Shown: positions 54,586-64,000 of the stretch, piece by piece
Layout: the number at the start of each line of letters is the position of its first letter
Position numbering within the stretch: the first letter of the stretch is position 1
From: Aquella oligotrophica
GTDB lineage: Bacteria; Pseudomonadota; Gammaproteobacteria; Burkholderiales; UBA11063
Assembly (NCBI RefSeq): GCF_002892535.1
Contig: NZ_CP024847.1
Location: 682,001-746,000 of the forward strand
Direction: 5' to 3'
Length of the DNA stretch: 64,000 nt
Program-made: the position numbers and the translations under genes
The notes under the pieces: model-generated
What the model was told of the DNA's origin: nothing
What the model saw: only the letters and a program-made list of their open reading frames with translations
The model's database searches: none

Positions 54586-54733
54586 AAGACCACTTATATA
54601 TATAAAAACCGCTAGGAATAGACAATTATACTGGATTTTTAGATAATTAAAAAAATAATTTGAAATTTTAAGGTACTTGTTCGTGCTAAAATCGTGTCAG
54701 ATTTAATGAGTTTCTATATTGGGGAATTTAGAA

Positions 54734-55468
54734 ATGGGTAAACTGGTTATAGCTAACTGGAAAATGAATGGTGACCTAAATAAGGTTAATTCTGATTTGA
54801 GCTACTATGCTAATCACCCTGCTACAAATAAATCAAATGTTGTGCTGGCACTACCATATCTGTATATTGTCTGGGCAAAACATATTCTTCTTAATAACTC
54901 ATTGATAAGAATTGCTGCCCAGGATTTGAGTCATTACCGTGATTGCGGAGCTTATACTGGAAAAATCAATGGAAGCATGCTAAAAGATGCTGGAGTTAAC
55001 TATGTCTTAGTTGGTCACTCCGAACGGCGCAGTTTACTTGGTGAAAATGGGCAGATTCTTGTTGATAAACTAATTAATGCTTTTGATAATAAACTTGTAC
55101 CAATTTTATGTGTTGGAGAATCAATCTTTAATCGTGAGGCAGGCGATTATTTGGAGTTTATTGAAGAGCAACTGTCTGGTTTGATGCAAATTCCTCAACT
55201 AAAAGAAATGATTATAGCGTATGAGCCGTGTTGGGCAATCGGTACTGGCAAAATTCCAACTCTTCTTGAGATACAAGAAGTAGCGGATTTTATTCACAGC
55301 TACATGCAAAAAAACTTCCCGTATGCTAAAATAGCTGTTTTGTATGGTGGAAGTGTAACTAGTCAAAATGCACATGAAATACTTGCTATTGCCAATGTTA
55401 ATGGGGTATTAGTGGGTGGGGCTTCGCTAAAAACAGCCGATTTTACAGCAATTTGTGAGAATGTTTAG
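54734..55468 (+). CDS. tpiA: Triosephosphate isomerase
   Basis: The chosen ATG follows GGGGAATTTAGAA and gives 244 residues starting MetGlyLysLeuValIleAlaAsnTrpLysMetAsnGly, with catalytic Lys10. The catalytic His is in ValGlyHisSerGluArgArg, and the catalytic Glu in AlaTyrGluProCysTrpAlaIleGlyThrGly. A TTG at 54719 is a weaker start. It interconverts glyceraldehyde-3-phosphate and dihydroxyacetone phosphate. An extended -10 box (TGCTAAAAT, 54684-54692) lies upstream. Confidence 0.96.
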   Translation: MGKLVIANWKMNGDLNKVNSDLSYYANHPATNKSNVVLALPYLYIVWAKHILLNNSLIRIAAQDLSHYRDCGAYTGKINGSMLKDAGVNYVLVGHSERRSLLGENGQILVDKLINAFDNKLVPILCVGESIFNREAGDYLEFIEEQLSGLMQIPQLKEMIIAYEPCWAIGTGKIPTLLEIQEVADFIHSYMQKNFPYAKIAVLYGGSVTSQNAHEILAIANVNGVLVGGASLKTADFTAICENV

Positions 55469-55517
55469 TTTGTTATGTTTCTAATTTTAACGTGATTTTT
55501 TTAGATTTATTGCTTAT

Positions 55518-55913
55518 ATGGAAATTATAAAAACGTTATTGTGGATTATTCAGATAGTTTCAGCTATTTCTGTAATTATATTGGTTTTACTTCAGCAGGG
55601 TAAAGGTGCGGATGCCGGTGCTACCTTCGGTTCTGGTGGTTCTTCCTCTTTGTTTGGTGCTAGTGGCTCAGCTAATTTTTTAAGCCGCTCAACAGCAATT
55701 GGTGCAGCAATATTTTTTGTAACTACCCTAGCTTTGGTTCTTATCTCAAGTAATGGGCGTGTTGGCGATCTTGGGGTTATGGCAAATATGACAAATGCAG
55801 GTAAGACTTCAGCGAGTCAAGTGGTTGCATCGCAAGTTGCTGCCAGTCAGCCATCAACTAGTAAGAAAGCAGCCACAGCTAAAAAAGAAACAGGGAATCA
55901 GATTCCAGATTGA
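55518..55913 (+). CDS. secG: Preprotein translocase subunit SecG
   Basis: The 131-residue protein has two membrane helices (about 5-24 and 55-76) around GlnGlnGlyLysGlyAlaAspAlaGlyAlaThrPheGlySerGlyGly, the SecG signature, and an Ala/Ser/Lys-rich tail. It assists SecYE in protein export. It sits between tpiA and the tRNA-Leu gene, the usual betaproteobacterial order. Confidence 0.93.
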   Translation: MEIIKTLLWIIQIVSAISVIILVLLQQGKGADAGATFGSGGSSSLFGASGSANFLSRSTAIGAAIFFVTTLALVLISSNGRVGDLGVMANMTNAGKTSASQVVASQVAASQPSTSKKAATAKKETGNQIPD

Positions 55914-55921
55914 TGATTTTT

Positions 55922-56007
55922 GCCGACATGGTGAAACTGGTAGACACGCCATCTTGAGGGGGTGGTAAGCTTAGCTTGTGTGAGTTCAAATCTCACTGTC
56001 GGCACCA
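55922..56007 (+). tRNA. tRNA-Leu (GAG)
   Basis: This 86-base gene has acceptor arms GCCGACA and TGTCGGC, discriminator A and an encoded CCA. The anticodon loop CTTGAGGG holds GAG, which reads CUC and CUU. The long variable arm (GGTAAGCTTAGCTT region) is the class II form expected for leucine. The TpsiC loop GTTCAAATC is standard. It lies between secG and nuoA. Confidence 0.95.
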
Positions 56008-56032
56008 TAAGTTAATATTTTAAGGGAATACA

Positions 56033-56392
56033 ATGGTTTATACTTCATATTTTCCAATTCTTTTCTTTATGTTGCTGGCGACTATTATGGGATCCATAAT
56101 GATTGTTGCCGGACGTCTTCTTGGTCGTCATAAGCCTGATGATCAGAAAAATTCGCCATATGAGTGTGGTTTTGAGGCGTTTGAGGATGCACGGGTTAAA
56201 TTTGATGTTCGCTATTATTTGATAGCGATTATTTTTATTTTATTTGATCTTGAGGTTGCATTTTTATTACCTTGGGCATTAGTATTTCGTCATCTGGGAA
56301 TGTATGGCTTTGTCGTTATGGCGGTATTTTTGACGATATTAATCGCTGGCTTTGTATATGTCTGGAAAAAAGGAGCGTTAGAATGGGAATAG
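56033..56392 (+). CDS. nuoA: NADH-quinone oxidoreductase subunit A
   Basis: The 119-residue protein has three membrane helices and [20 protein letters not shown] near 42-61, the NuoA signature. It is part of the membrane arm of complex I. It starts the nuo operon, with ribosome site AAGGGA. Confidence 0.96.
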   Translation: MVYTSYFPILFFMLLATIMGSIMIVAGRLLGRHKPDDQKNSPYECGFEAFEDARVKFDVRYYLIAIIFILFDLEVAFLLPWALVFRHLGMYGFVVMAVFLTILIAGFVYVWKKGALEWE

Positions 56393-56868
56393 AGGGAGTT
56401 CTAAAAGAAGGCTTTGTTACAACTACCGCTGATAAGTTGATTAATTGGGCGAGGACAGGTTCGCTTTGGCCAATGACATTTGGTTTGGCTTGTTGTGCAG
56501 TGGAAATGATGCATATTGGTGCTGCTCGTTATGATCTAGATCGTTTTGGGGCGGTTTTTCGTCCTTCTCCACGTCAGTCAGATGTTATGATTGTTGCGGG
56601 TACGCTTTGTAATAAAATGGCACCTGCTTTACGCAAAGTTTACGATCAGATGCCTGAGCCGCGTTGGGTAATCTCAATGGGGTCGTGTGCTAATGGTGGT
56701 GGGTATTATCACTACTCTTATTCAGTTGTACGTGGCTGTGATCGCATTGTTCCTGTTGATATTTATATTCCTGGATGTCCACCAGCTGCTGAGGCTCTGA
56801 TGTACGGAATAATCCAGTTGCAAAATAAAATTCGTCGTGATTCTACAATTGCCAGAAAGAGTGCCTGA
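56383..56868 (+). CDS. nuoB: NADH-quinone oxidoreductase subunit B
   Basis: The 161-residue protein carries the N2 [4Fe-4S] cluster of complex I, with CysCysAlaValGluMet, GlySerCysAlaAsnGly and ProGlyCysProPro as cysteine ligands. The start MetGlyIleGluGlyValLeu is preferred; it overlaps nuoA by ten bases and follows GGAGCG. An upstream ATG in the same frame at 56272 lies inside nuoA and adds a non-family sequence. Confidence 0.96.
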   Translation: MGIEGVLKEGFVTTTADKLINWARTGSLWPMTFGLACCAVEMMHIGAARYDLDRFGAVFRPSPRQSDVMIVAGTLCNKMAPALRKVYDQMPEPRWVISMGSCANGGGYYHYSYSVVRGCDRIVPVDIYIPGCPPAAEALMYGIIQLQNKIRRDSTIARKSA

Positions 56869-57470
56869 TGAGTAAATTAGATAGACTGGAAGCAGCTTTA
56901 GTTGAGGTTGCTGGTAATATATACAGTAATTTATATCGCCATTATAATGAAATTACCATTGAGGTAAGCCCTGATCGATTAATTGAGCTTATGAATAAGC
57001 TTGCTTTAAATGATAAACTTAGTTTTGAGCAATGTCAGGATGTCTGTGGGGTTGATTATTTAAGCTATAAAAACGAAGAAAAATCTGAAGATGCCTTGCG
57101 TTTTGCAGTTGTTTACCATCTTTTATCACAGAAATATAACTGGCGTTTACGTGTAAAAACCTTTGCTACTAATAATGAATTTCCAATTGTGCCTTCTGTG
57201 GTTGATATCTGGAGCTCAGTTAATTGGTTTGAACGCGAAACTTTTGATTTATATGGTATTGTATTTGAGGGGCATCCGGATTTGCGTCGGATTCTTACTG
57301 ATTATGGATTTATTGGGCATCCATTCCGTAAGGATTTCCCTTTATCAGGATATGTTGAGATGCGCTATGATGAAGAACAAAAGCGCGTTATTTATCAACC
57401 GGTAACAATTGAGCCGCGTGAAATTACACCGCGCATTATACGTGAGGAGGGCTACGGTGGCAGAAATTAA
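56868..57470 (+). CDS. nuoC: NADH-quinone oxidoreductase subunit C
   Basis: The 200-residue protein is the 30-kDa-type subunit of the peripheral arm. It has [22 protein letters not shown] and [12 protein letters not shown], the family signature. It is separate from NuoD, unlike the fused E. coli NuoCD. It overlaps nuoB by one base. Confidence 0.96.
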   Translation: MSKLDRLEAALVEVAGNIYSNLYRHYNEITIEVSPDRLIELMNKLALNDKLSFEQCQDVCGVDYLSYKNEEKSEDALRFAVVYHLLSQKYNWRLRVKTFATNNEFPIVPSVVDIWSSVNWFERETFDLYGIVFEGHPDLRRILTDYGFIGHPFRKDFPLSGYVEMRYDEEQKRVIYQPVTIEPREITPRIIREEGYGGRN

Positions 57471-58710
57471 GAACTACACCCTGAATTTTGGGCCGCAACA
57501 TCCGTCTGCCCACGGGGTTTTACGTTTGGTACTTGAGCTAGATGGTGAAGTAATTCAGCGTGCGGATCCACACATTGGATTGCTGCATCGTGCGACTGAA
57601 AAACTTTCTGAGCATAAGACATTTATTCAAGCTTTGCCATATATGGATAGGCTTGATTATGTATCAATGATGTGTAATGAGCATGCTTATTGTCTAGCTA
57701 TTGAGAAGCTAATGGGGCTTGAAGTTCCTATTCGTGCTCAGTATATCCGGGTTATGTTTGCTGAGATTACGCGTATCTTGAATCACCTAATGTGGATTGG
57801 TGCACATGCTCTAGATATTGGTGCAATGGCGGTATTCCTTTATGCTTTCCGTGAGCGTGAAGATCTTATGGATTGCTACGAAGCTGTTTCAGGTGCTCGG
57901 ATGCATGCGGCATATTTTAGACCAGGTGGTGTTTATCGCGATTTACCTGAAACTATGCCAAAATATACAGAATCAAAAGTAAAAACTAAAAAACAGATTG
58001 ATGCTTTAAATAGGGCACGTCAAGGAAGTTTACTTGATTTTATTGAAGATTTTGCAAATCGGTTTGATAAATGTGTTGATGAATATGAAACCTTAATTAC
58101 TGATAACCGGATTTGGAAGCAGAGGACAGTTGGTATTGGTGTTGTTACCCCAGAACGTGCTTTAAATTTAGGTTTTTCTGGTCCTATGGTACGTGGTTCA
58201 GGTCTAGCTTGGGATTTACGTAAAAAACAACCGTATGACGTATATGCTGATTTAGATTTTGATATTCCAATCGGTAAAAATGGTGATAGCTATGATCGTT
58301 ATTTGGTACGTGTAGCAGAATTACGTGAGTCGAATAAAATCATTAAACAGTGTGTGGCTTGGCTAAAAAATAATCCTGGTCCAGTTATAGTTGATGATCA
58401 CAAAGTAGCTCCACCGCATCGTGAAAAAATGAAATACGGAATGGAAGAGCTAATTCATCATTTTAAATTGTTTACTGAGGGTATGCATGTACCTGAAGGT
58501 GAAGTTTATCAGGCTGTTGAACATCCTAAAGGTGAGTTTGGAATTTATCTTGTTTCCGATGGTGGCAATAAACCATACCGCTTAAAAATTAAAGCACCGG
58601 GTTATGCTCATTTGGCGGCGCTTGATGAAATGAGTCGTGGACATATGATTGCTGACGTAGTTGCAATTATTGGTACTCAAGATATCGTATTTGGGGAGAT
58701 TGATAGATAA
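57457..58710 (+). CDS. nuoD: NADH-quinone oxidoreductase subunit D
   Basis: The 417-residue protein starts at a GTG preceded by GAGGAGGG and begins [19 protein letters not shown], the 49-kDa subunit signature with the quinone-site His. Upstream in-frame codons read inside nuoC and do not match the family. It overlaps nuoC by 14 bases. Confidence 0.96.
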   Translation: MAEIKNYTLNFGPQHPSAHGVLRLVLELDGEVIQRADPHIGLLHRATEKLSEHKTFIQALPYMDRLDYVSMMCNEHAYCLAIEKLMGLEVPIRAQYIRVMFAEITRILNHLMWIGAHALDIGAMAVFLYAFREREDLMDCYEAVSGARMHAAYFRPGGVYRDLPETMPKYTESKVKTKKQIDALNRARQGSLLDFIEDFANRFDKCVDEYETLITDNRIWKQRTVGIGVVTPERALNLGFSGPMVRGSGLAWDLRKKQPYDVYADLDFDIPIGKNGDSYDRYLVRVAELRESNKIIKQCVAWLKNNPGPVIVDDHKVAPPHREKMKYGMEELIHHFKLFTEGMHVPEGEVYQAVEHPKGEFGIYLVSDGGNKPYRLKIKAPGYAHLAALDEMSRGHMIADVVAIIGTQDIVFGEIDR

Positions 58711-59183
58711 TGTTATCTCAGGAATCATTACAGAAAATTGATGTTGAGTTGGCTAAATATCCAGCAGAACAACGTAGAAGTGCAACAATGTCTGCGCTGA
58801 GAATTGCTCAGCAAGAATTAGGTTGGTTATCTCCAGAAACAATGGAGTTTGTTGCTAGTTATTTACGGATACCTGCTACTCAAGTGATGGAGGTAGCAAC
58901 TTTTTATGGGATGTATAATCTCAAGCCAGTTGGTAAATATAAAATTACCGTTTGTACTAATCTTCCATGTGCATTGCGTGGTGGGGTTAATTCTATTGAA
59001 TACCTTGAAGACAAATTAGGTATAAAAGTAGGTGAGACTACTTCGGATGGTAAATTTACCTTGATGGAAGGTGAGTGCATGGGGGCATGTGGTGATGCTC
59101 CGGTATTGTTGCTAAATAATCATAAAATGTGTAGTTTTATGACTCCTGAAGCAATTGATAAAAAATTAGCGGAATTAATGTAG
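58710..59183 (+). CDS. nuoE: NADH-quinone oxidoreductase subunit E
   Basis: The 157-residue thioredoxin-like protein binds the N1a [2Fe-2S] cluster through CysThrAsnLeuProCys and GluCysMetGlyAlaCys. It forms the NADH module with NuoF. It overlaps nuoD by one base. The next gene is not nuoF but an outer-membrane barrel gene. Confidence 0.95.
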   Translation: MLSQESLQKIDVELAKYPAEQRRSATMSALRIAQQELGWLSPETMEFVASYLRIPATQVMEVATFYGMYNLKPVGKYKITVCTNLPCALRGGVNSIEYLEDKLGIKVGETTSDGKFTLMEGECMGACGDAPVLLLNNHKMCSFMTPEAIDKKLAELM

Positions 59184-59201
59184 TTGTACTCGCGAAGGCT
59201 G

Positions 59202-59878
59202 ATGAGAATCAGTTTATTAGTAGTACTGTTAAATGGAAGTTGTTTGGTTTATGCGGCGGAAAGTAGTCCCTTTCAACGTTATGATAATAACTTGACTCTT
59301 GGCTACTATAATGTTATTTATGGTGATGGTGATTCAACCGGGGTATTGATATTCATGCTGAAGCCCTACTAGATATGGGGCTATGGTTATCAGCTGGTGC
59401 TGGATATGTACTATATTATAACCGTACCAGTAGTGTATTAAATAAGGTTACAGGGGCTAGTCTGTCTATCAATGCAGGATACGCATTTCTTACTCTTGAA
59501 AATAAGCTTAACCTTATTCCCTATGTAAGAATGCAACATATAGGTCAATCATTGAGTACGGGCTATGACTCTTCTCAGGTTGATTATACTGATGCATATG
59601 GACCGGGGTTAATAACTGAATATGATGCGATTAGGGATACTTTAAAATTTCGATTTGATACTAATGTTTTATTTTCAAATACGAAATCATCCTTTGTATC
59701 ACCAAATAATTACCCAGACCAAAGCAATACTAATACTTTGTGGAGCTTTAGTCCTAGCATACAATATAATATTACAAAAGTATTGACAACACAATTTATT
59801 TACTCATATACAATTAATACCTATAATCCTAGCATGAGTGCAAATACTTTTGATTTCAGGATAGGTATAATTTATTAA
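59202..59878 (+). pseudogene. Outer membrane beta-barrel protein with a one-base frameshift, inside the nuo operon
   Basis: The start ATG follows GAAGG and encodes a signal peptide (LeuLeuValValLeuLeuAsnGlySerCysLeuValTyrAlaAla). The frame breaks after AspGlyAspSerThrGly at a four-G run (59340-59343). In the -1 frame the protein continues AspIleHisAlaGluAlaLeuLeuAspMetGly and runs to 59878 with alternating strands and a final PheArgIleGlyIleIleTyr, a typical barrel end. Adding one G gives about 226 residues. The family is not recognised. It is unrelated to complex I and unusual between nuoE and nuoF. Confidence 0.8.
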
Positions 59879-59892
59879 GCCAAGGAGTTTAT

Positions 59893-61188
59893 ATGGCAAT
59901 TTATCATAGCGGTGTTATATTTGCCGATGTGGATACGCATGATCCCGATTGCTGGAAATTGAATAATTATATCAAGCGCGGTGGTTATCAGGCGCTTAAG
60001 CGTATCATTGGTTCAAAAGTTCCTGCTGAAGAAGTTATTGCAGAAATGAAAACATCCGGCTTACGTGGTCGTGGTGGTGCAGGATTCCCGACTGGACTTA
60101 AATGGAGCTTTATGCCACGTACAATGCCTGGTCAAAAATACATCATGTGTAATAGTGATGAGGGTGAGCCTGGTACTTTTAAAGATCGTGATATTCTTGC
60201 ATTTAATCCCCATGCAGTAATTGAGGGTATGATTATTGCTGGTTATTCGATCGGGGCATCAGCTGGCTATAACTATATTCATGGTGAGATTTTTGAGCTG
60301 TATCAAAGGTTTGAGGAAGCACTTGCAGAGGCGCGTGCTGCAGGTTTTTTAGGGAAAAATATTCTGGACTCCGGATTTGAGTTTGAATTACATGCCCACC
60401 ATGGTTATGGTGCCTATATTTGTGGCGATGAAACTGCATTATTAAATTCAGTTGAAGGGCATAAAGGTCAACCGCGATTTAAGCCGCCTTTCCCGGCTGG
60501 TTATGGTTTATACGGTAAGCCAACTACAATTAATAATACTGAATCTCTTGCATCAGTTCCATTTATTCTACGTGATGGTGGACAGACATTTATGGATAAG
60601 GGTATTCCAAATAATGGTGGAACTAAATTATTCTCAATTTCTGGACATGTAGAGCGTCCTGGTAATTATGAAATTCCCTTGGGAACGCCGTTTAGCAAAT
60701 TACTAGAAATGGCTGGTGGTATGCGTGGCGGTAAAAAAATGAAAGCTGTAATTCCTGGTGGATCGTCAGCGCCAGTTTTACCAGCAGAAATCATGATGGA
60801 TTGTAATATGGATTATGATTCGATTGCCAAAGCGGGTTCTATGCTTGGATCTGGTGCTGTGATTGTTATGGATGAAGATGTCTGTATGGTTAAAGCACTT
60901 GAGCGACTTTCTTATTTTTATCATGAAGAAAGTTGTGGCCAATGTACTCCATGTCGTGAGGGAACAGGCTGGCTATATCAGATCGTTCATCGTATTGAAA
61001 CTGGGCAGGGAAGAGCTGGAGACCTTGAGTTATTGAATAGTCTTGGAAATCAGATGGCAGGACGTACAATTTGTGCTTTGTCGGATGCGGCAGTTTTCCC
61101 GGTACGTAGTTTTACTAAGCATTTTAGAAATGAATTTGAATATCATATCGAAAACAAAAAATGTATGGTAAATCATCGCTGGTGTTAA
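59893..61188 (+). CDS. nuoF: NADH-quinone oxidoreductase subunit F
   Basis: The 431-residue protein binds NADH, FMN and the N3 [4Fe-4S] cluster. It has [10 protein letters not shown] (residues 57-66) and [12 protein letters not shown] near 350-361. It has its own ribosome site, AAGGAG, so it can be translated despite the inserted barrel gene. Confidence 0.96.
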   Translation: MAIYHSGVIFADVDTHDPDCWKLNNYIKRGGYQALKRIIGSKVPAEEVIAEMKTSGLRGRGGAGFPTGLKWSFMPRTMPGQKYIMCNSDEGEPGTFKDRDILAFNPHAVIEGMIIAGYSIGASAGYNYIHGEIFELYQRFEEALAEARAAGFLGKNILDSGFEFELHAHHGYGAYICGDETALLNSVEGHKGQPRFKPPFPAGYGLYGKPTTINNTESLASVPFILRDGGQTFMDKGIPNNGGTKLFSISGHVERPGNYEIPLGTPFSKLLEMAGGMRGGKKMKAVIPGGSSAPVLPAEIMMDCNMDYDSIAKAGSMLGSGAVIVMDEDVCMVKALERLSYFYHEESCGQCTPCREGTGWLYQIVHRIETGQGRAGDLELLNSLGNQMAGRTICALSDAAVFPVRSFTKHFRNEFEYHIENKKCMVNHRWC

Positions 61189-61219
61189 TGCCGAAGATAG
61201 TTGTTGTTAGGAATCAATA

Positions 61220-63574
61220 ATGATTGAATTTGAATTAGATGGTAAAGCAGTAAAAGGCGAACAGGGCGCTACAGTTCTTGAAGTCGCTTTGCGTGAAGGT
61301 AAATATATTCCTCACTTCTGTTACCACAAAAAATTATCGATTGCGGCAAATTGCCGCATGTGTCTGGTTGAAGTTGAAAAAGCCAGAGGTCCGGTCCCGG
61401 CTTGTGCTACTCCGATTACCGAGGGTATGAAGGTTATGACTGCTTCCAAGATGGCAGTAGAAGCGCAAAAAGGGGTAATGGAATTTCTTTTGATTAATCA
61501 CCCGCTTGATTGCCCGATTTGTGATCAAGGTGGTGAATGTCAGTTACAGGATCTAGCAGTAGGCTATGGACGTTCGGAATCAAGGTTCCATGAAGAAAAG
61601 CGTGCGGTAACGGATAAGGATCTTGGTCCATTAGTTCGTACCAAAATGACACGTTGTATTCACTGTTCACGCTGCGTTCGTTTTACTGATGAAATCGCTG
61701 GTTATCAGGAATTAGGCATGAGTTATCGTAATAACCATGTTGAAGTGATGCCGTTTCTAGGTAAAACAGTTGATAGCGAATTATCAGGCAATATTATTGA
61801 TATTTGCCCAGTAGGTGCACTAACGTCAAAACCATTTCAAGATACCGCAAGAACTTGGGAGTTATCACGGCGTAAGACTGTATCTCCACATGATGCATTA
61901 GGTAGTAATCTGGTAGCACAAATTGATAAATATCATAAAGTTGTTCGCGTATTACCTTATGAGAATGAAGATATTAATGAATGCTGGATTTCTGATCGCG
62001 ATCGCTATAGTTATGAAGGTTTATATCACGAAGAGCGTGCGACTAACCCGATGATTAAGCAAGATGGTAAATGGATTAAAGTTGATTGGGAAACTGCTAT
62101 TGACTACGCAGCAAAAAGTATGGCTGGCGTTAAACATGATCATGGTAGTGATGCAATCGGTGTTTTGGCATCAGCTATTTCAACTACTGAAGAGTTACAC
62201 TTATTACAAAAAGCCATGCGTGGAATTGGAGTTAGCAATCTAGATTATCGTCTGGATATGATAGATTTCAATCTGGATGGTAAAGTTGAAGGTGTTAGTT
62301 ATCTTGGTTCTAGTGTAAATGAACTAGCTAGTAGTAAGTCTGTATTGGTGGTAGGTAGTGTTCTTCGCGAAGAACAACCATTGATTGCACAACGCTTACG
62401 TCAGGCAGCCAAAAAAGGAACCGAATTACACACAATCAATGTAATTAAAGAAGACCTTCTGGCAAAAGTGATGACACAGTCGGTAGTTGATCCACGTAAA
62501 CTAAGCTATAAACTTGCTCAAGTTCTTAAATATGTAAGTGAGATTACTGGAAAATCAACTGAAATTAATTTGATGAATGTTGATACTTGTTCAAAAGCAA
62601 AACAGATTGCTGAAAGTTTAGTTAAAAATCAAGGTACAATTATTTTGGGTCGTGTTGCACGGACTCTTCCTGACTATTCTAAAGTAGTAATTTTGGCACA
62701 AGAAATAGCTAATTTTACTGGTGGACATTATGGAGTTTTACCTTCACTAGCAAATGAAGTTGGTGCGCAATTAGTTGGCTTTACGCCATATCGCGCTGCA
62801 TTTAACGGCTATAATGCCAAAGGATTAAATGCTAGGGAAATGCTTGAAAGTCCACGCAAAGGTTATGTATTATTTAATACTGAACTTGAGCTAGATAGTT
62901 TCAGTTCACAAGCTGCAATAGCCGCGCTTAGCAAAGCAGAATCAGTAATTGCTATGACAGCTTATATCAGTGAAGATATGCTTCAATATGCAGATGTGAT
63001 TCTTCCAGTTACTCCATTTACTGAAACCGCTGGGTCATATGTAAATATGGAAGGTAAATGGCAGAAATTTAATGGTGTAACTCGCCCAATGGGTGAAGCT
63101 AAGCCAGCATGGAAAGTAATCCGTGTTTTAGCTAATAAATTCAATCTTGATGGATTTGATCATAATAGCATTGAAGATGTCCGTTCGGAAATAGCTAATT
63201 TAAACGATACTGCAAGTTATTTGAATAATAAGGTAAAAGTAGAGCCAGTTTCGATAAATAAACCTGACTTAAATGGGTTAGTTCGTTTTGCAATTACTGG
63301 TATTTATAATGCAGATAGTATTACTCGTAGGGCAAATGCATTACAGCAAACTCCATGGGCTAAACTACCAACATTGACTGTATCACCAGTTTTAGCTGAA
63401 AAACTAAGTTTTAAAGCAGATGCTAATGTTACTGTTAAGCAGTCACACGCTCAGAAACAATTTAATCTGGCTGTATGTGAAACTATTCCGGAAACCATGG
63501 TGTTATTAGCTAAAAATCAAAGTACAATTGGGTTTGCTGGTACCTATGATCCAATTGAATTAAGTTTGGCTTAA
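61220..63574 (+). CDS. nuoG: NADH-quinone oxidoreductase subunit G
   Basis: The 784-residue protein starts with a [2Fe-2S] ferredoxin domain (CysTyrHisLys, CysArgMetCys, ProAlaCysAla), then a His-Cys3 cluster (HisProLeuAspCysProIleCysAspGlnGlyGlyGluCys) and CysIleHisCysSerArgCysValArg with a distal CysProValGlyAla. The rest is the molybdopterin-oxidoreductase-like domain without obvious cofactor use. It forms the electron wire of complex I. Confidence 0.96.
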   Translation: MIEFELDGKAVKGEQGATVLEVALREGKYIPHFCYHKKLSIAANCRMCLVEVEKARGPVPACATPITEGMKVMTASKMAVEAQKGVMEFLLINHPLDCPICDQGGECQLQDLAVGYGRSESRFHEEKRAVTDKDLGPLVRTKMTRCIHCSRCVRFTDEIAGYQELGMSYRNNHVEVMPFLGKTVDSELSGNIIDICPVGALTSKPFQDTARTWELSRRKTVSPHDALGSNLVAQIDKYHKVVRVLPYENEDINECWISDRDRYSYEGLYHEERATNPMIKQDGKWIKVDWETAIDYAAKSMAGVKHDHGSDAIGVLASAISTTEELHLLQKAMRGIGVSNLDYRLDMIDFNLDGKVEGVSYLGSSVNELASSKSVLVVGSVLREEQPLIAQRLRQAAKKGTELHTINVIKEDLLAKVMTQSVVDPRKLSYKLAQVLKYVSEITGKSTEINLMNVDTCSKAKQIAESLVKNQGTIILGRVARTLPDYSKVVILAQEIANFTGGHYGVLPSLANEVGAQLVGFTPYRAAFNGYNAKGLNAREMLESPRKGYVLFNTELELDSFSSQAAIAALSKAESVIAMTAYISEDMLQYADVILPVTPFTETAGSYVNMEGKWQKFNGVTRPMGEAKPAWKVIRVLANKFNLDGFDHNSIEDVRSEIANLNDTASYLNNKVKVEPVSINKPDLNGLVRFAITGIYNADSITRRANALQQTPWAKLPTLTVSPVLAEKLSFKADANVTVKQSHAQKQFNLAVCETIPETMVLLAKNQSTIGFAGTYDPIELSLA

Positions 63575-63583
63575 GGGGGCAAT

Positions 63584-64000
63584 ATGGAATTTTTACAACA
63601 TTATTTAGGACATGATCTTGCTTTTGCCATCTGGCATTTGATCAAGGCTGTACTGACCATTGTACCCTTAACTCTATCTGTTGCTTACCTTACTCTGGCA
63701 GAACGTCGGATTCTGGCATTCATGCATGCGCGGATTGGAGCTAACCGAGTTGGACCATTTGGGTTATTTCAGCCATTTGCTGATTTATTCAAATTTGTGT
63801 TTAAAGAAATTATTGTTCCTTATAAAGCGTCACGTGGTGTATTTTATTTTTCACCGATTATTATTCTTTTTTGTGCGCTTTCGTGTTGGGCTGTAATTCC
63901 TTTTAACCCTGAATTATATTTTACTGATGTAAATGCTGGTTTACTTTATGTTGTTGCAGTATCCTCTCTTGGTGTTTATGGAATTATTCTGGCGGGATGG
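63584..64000 (+). CDS. nuoH: NADH-quinone oxidoreductase subunit H (cut by window end)
   Basis: The first 139 residues are present, from an ATG preceded by AAGGGGGC. GluArgArgIleLeuAlaPheMetHisAlaArgIleGlyAlaAsnArgValGlyPro and GlnProPheAlaAspLeuPheLysPhe are the NuoH signature at the quinone-entry site. The gene continues beyond the window, followed presumably by nuoI-N. Confidence 0.95.
   Translation, partial: MEFLQHYLGHDLAFAIWHLIKAVLTIVPLTLSVAYLTLAERRILAFMHARIGANRVGPFGLFQPFADLFKFVFKEIIVPYKASRGVFYFSPIIILFCALSCWAVIPFNPELYFTDVNAGLLYVVAVSSLGVYGIILAGW

Noticed and set aside
56272-56382. In-frame upstream extension of nuoB
   Set aside because: It lies inside nuoA, and the extra residues do not match NuoB; the ATG at 56383 fits the family.
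1-64000. CRISPR arrays, prophage and complete insertion sequences
   Set aside because: No regularly spaced direct repeats, phage structural genes or transposase genes were found; the only mobile-like DNA is the three fold-back elements.

Overview
The window is an AT-rich chromosomal segment, most likely from a low-GC betaproteobacterium (Neisseriales-like). The best evidence is gene order: tpiA–secG–tRNA-Leu–nuoABCDEFGH, folC–SPOR/DedD-like–cvpA–purF, and lptE–holA are typical betaproteobacterial arrangements. The species cannot be named from sequence alone.

Layout. 0.2–5.1 kb: an SppA-like peptidase, a patatin-like lipase and a CioAB-type cytochrome bd oxidase operon that carries a 43-residue DUF2474 membrane protein. 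5.2–11.7 kb (minus strand): a membrane-lipid/stress cluster with a DUF3833 lipoprotein, a chalcone-isomerase-like protein, cyclopropane fatty acid synthase, DUF1365, a FAD oxidoreductase, an SDR, a SnoaL-like protein and a Rieske oxygenase. 12.4–17.0 kb (plus strand): a translationally coupled three-gene operon of a cytosine-5 DNA methyltransferase, a protein with two GHKL ATPase modules and a histidine-kinase H-box, and a receiver-domain protein with a large unassigned C-terminus. 17.4–21.9 kb: SDR, a decayed DUF2805 gene, CPD photolyase, FeS-type (6-4) photolyase/cryptochrome and AlkB. 22–25 kb: ilvD, threonylcarbamoyl-AMP synthase and a MarR regulator. 25.3–30 kb: the DabB–DabA inorganic carbon pump. 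30.2–35 kb: an exporter operon (ABC protein with a degenerate ATPase site, HlyD, TolC) and a second MarR regulator. 35–41 kb: DUF6671, nadD, purF, cvpA, SPOR protein and frameshifted folC. 42–54.6 kb: ppk1, lptE, holA, PhzF-like protein, purine permease, a split FUSC pair, oxyR, two uridine phosphorylases and yciB. 54.7–64 kb: tpiA, secG, tRNA-Leu and nuoA–nuoH (nuoH cut by the window edge), with a foreign outer-membrane barrel gene between nuoE and nuoF.

How it fits together. A short palindrome, GTTGA-N4-TCAAC, recurs at the promoters of the lipid cluster, the SDR–photolyase operon, the first MarR gene (three copies), the exporter operon and the second MarR gene. This suggests one MarR regulon joining lipid modification, light and DNA-damage repair and efflux. 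The lipid and photolyase arms point away from each other and both carry the operator, so the Rieske gene and the methyltransferase–kinase–receiver island now lie inside what looks like one divergent stress locus.

The strongest candidate for an undescribed system is that island: a DNA methyltransferase coupled to two-component-like signalling proteins, with no recognisable nuclease. Also notable are three copies of a 145-bp fold-back element with a compensatory base-pair change, and two genes each broken by the apparent loss of one G in a short G run.
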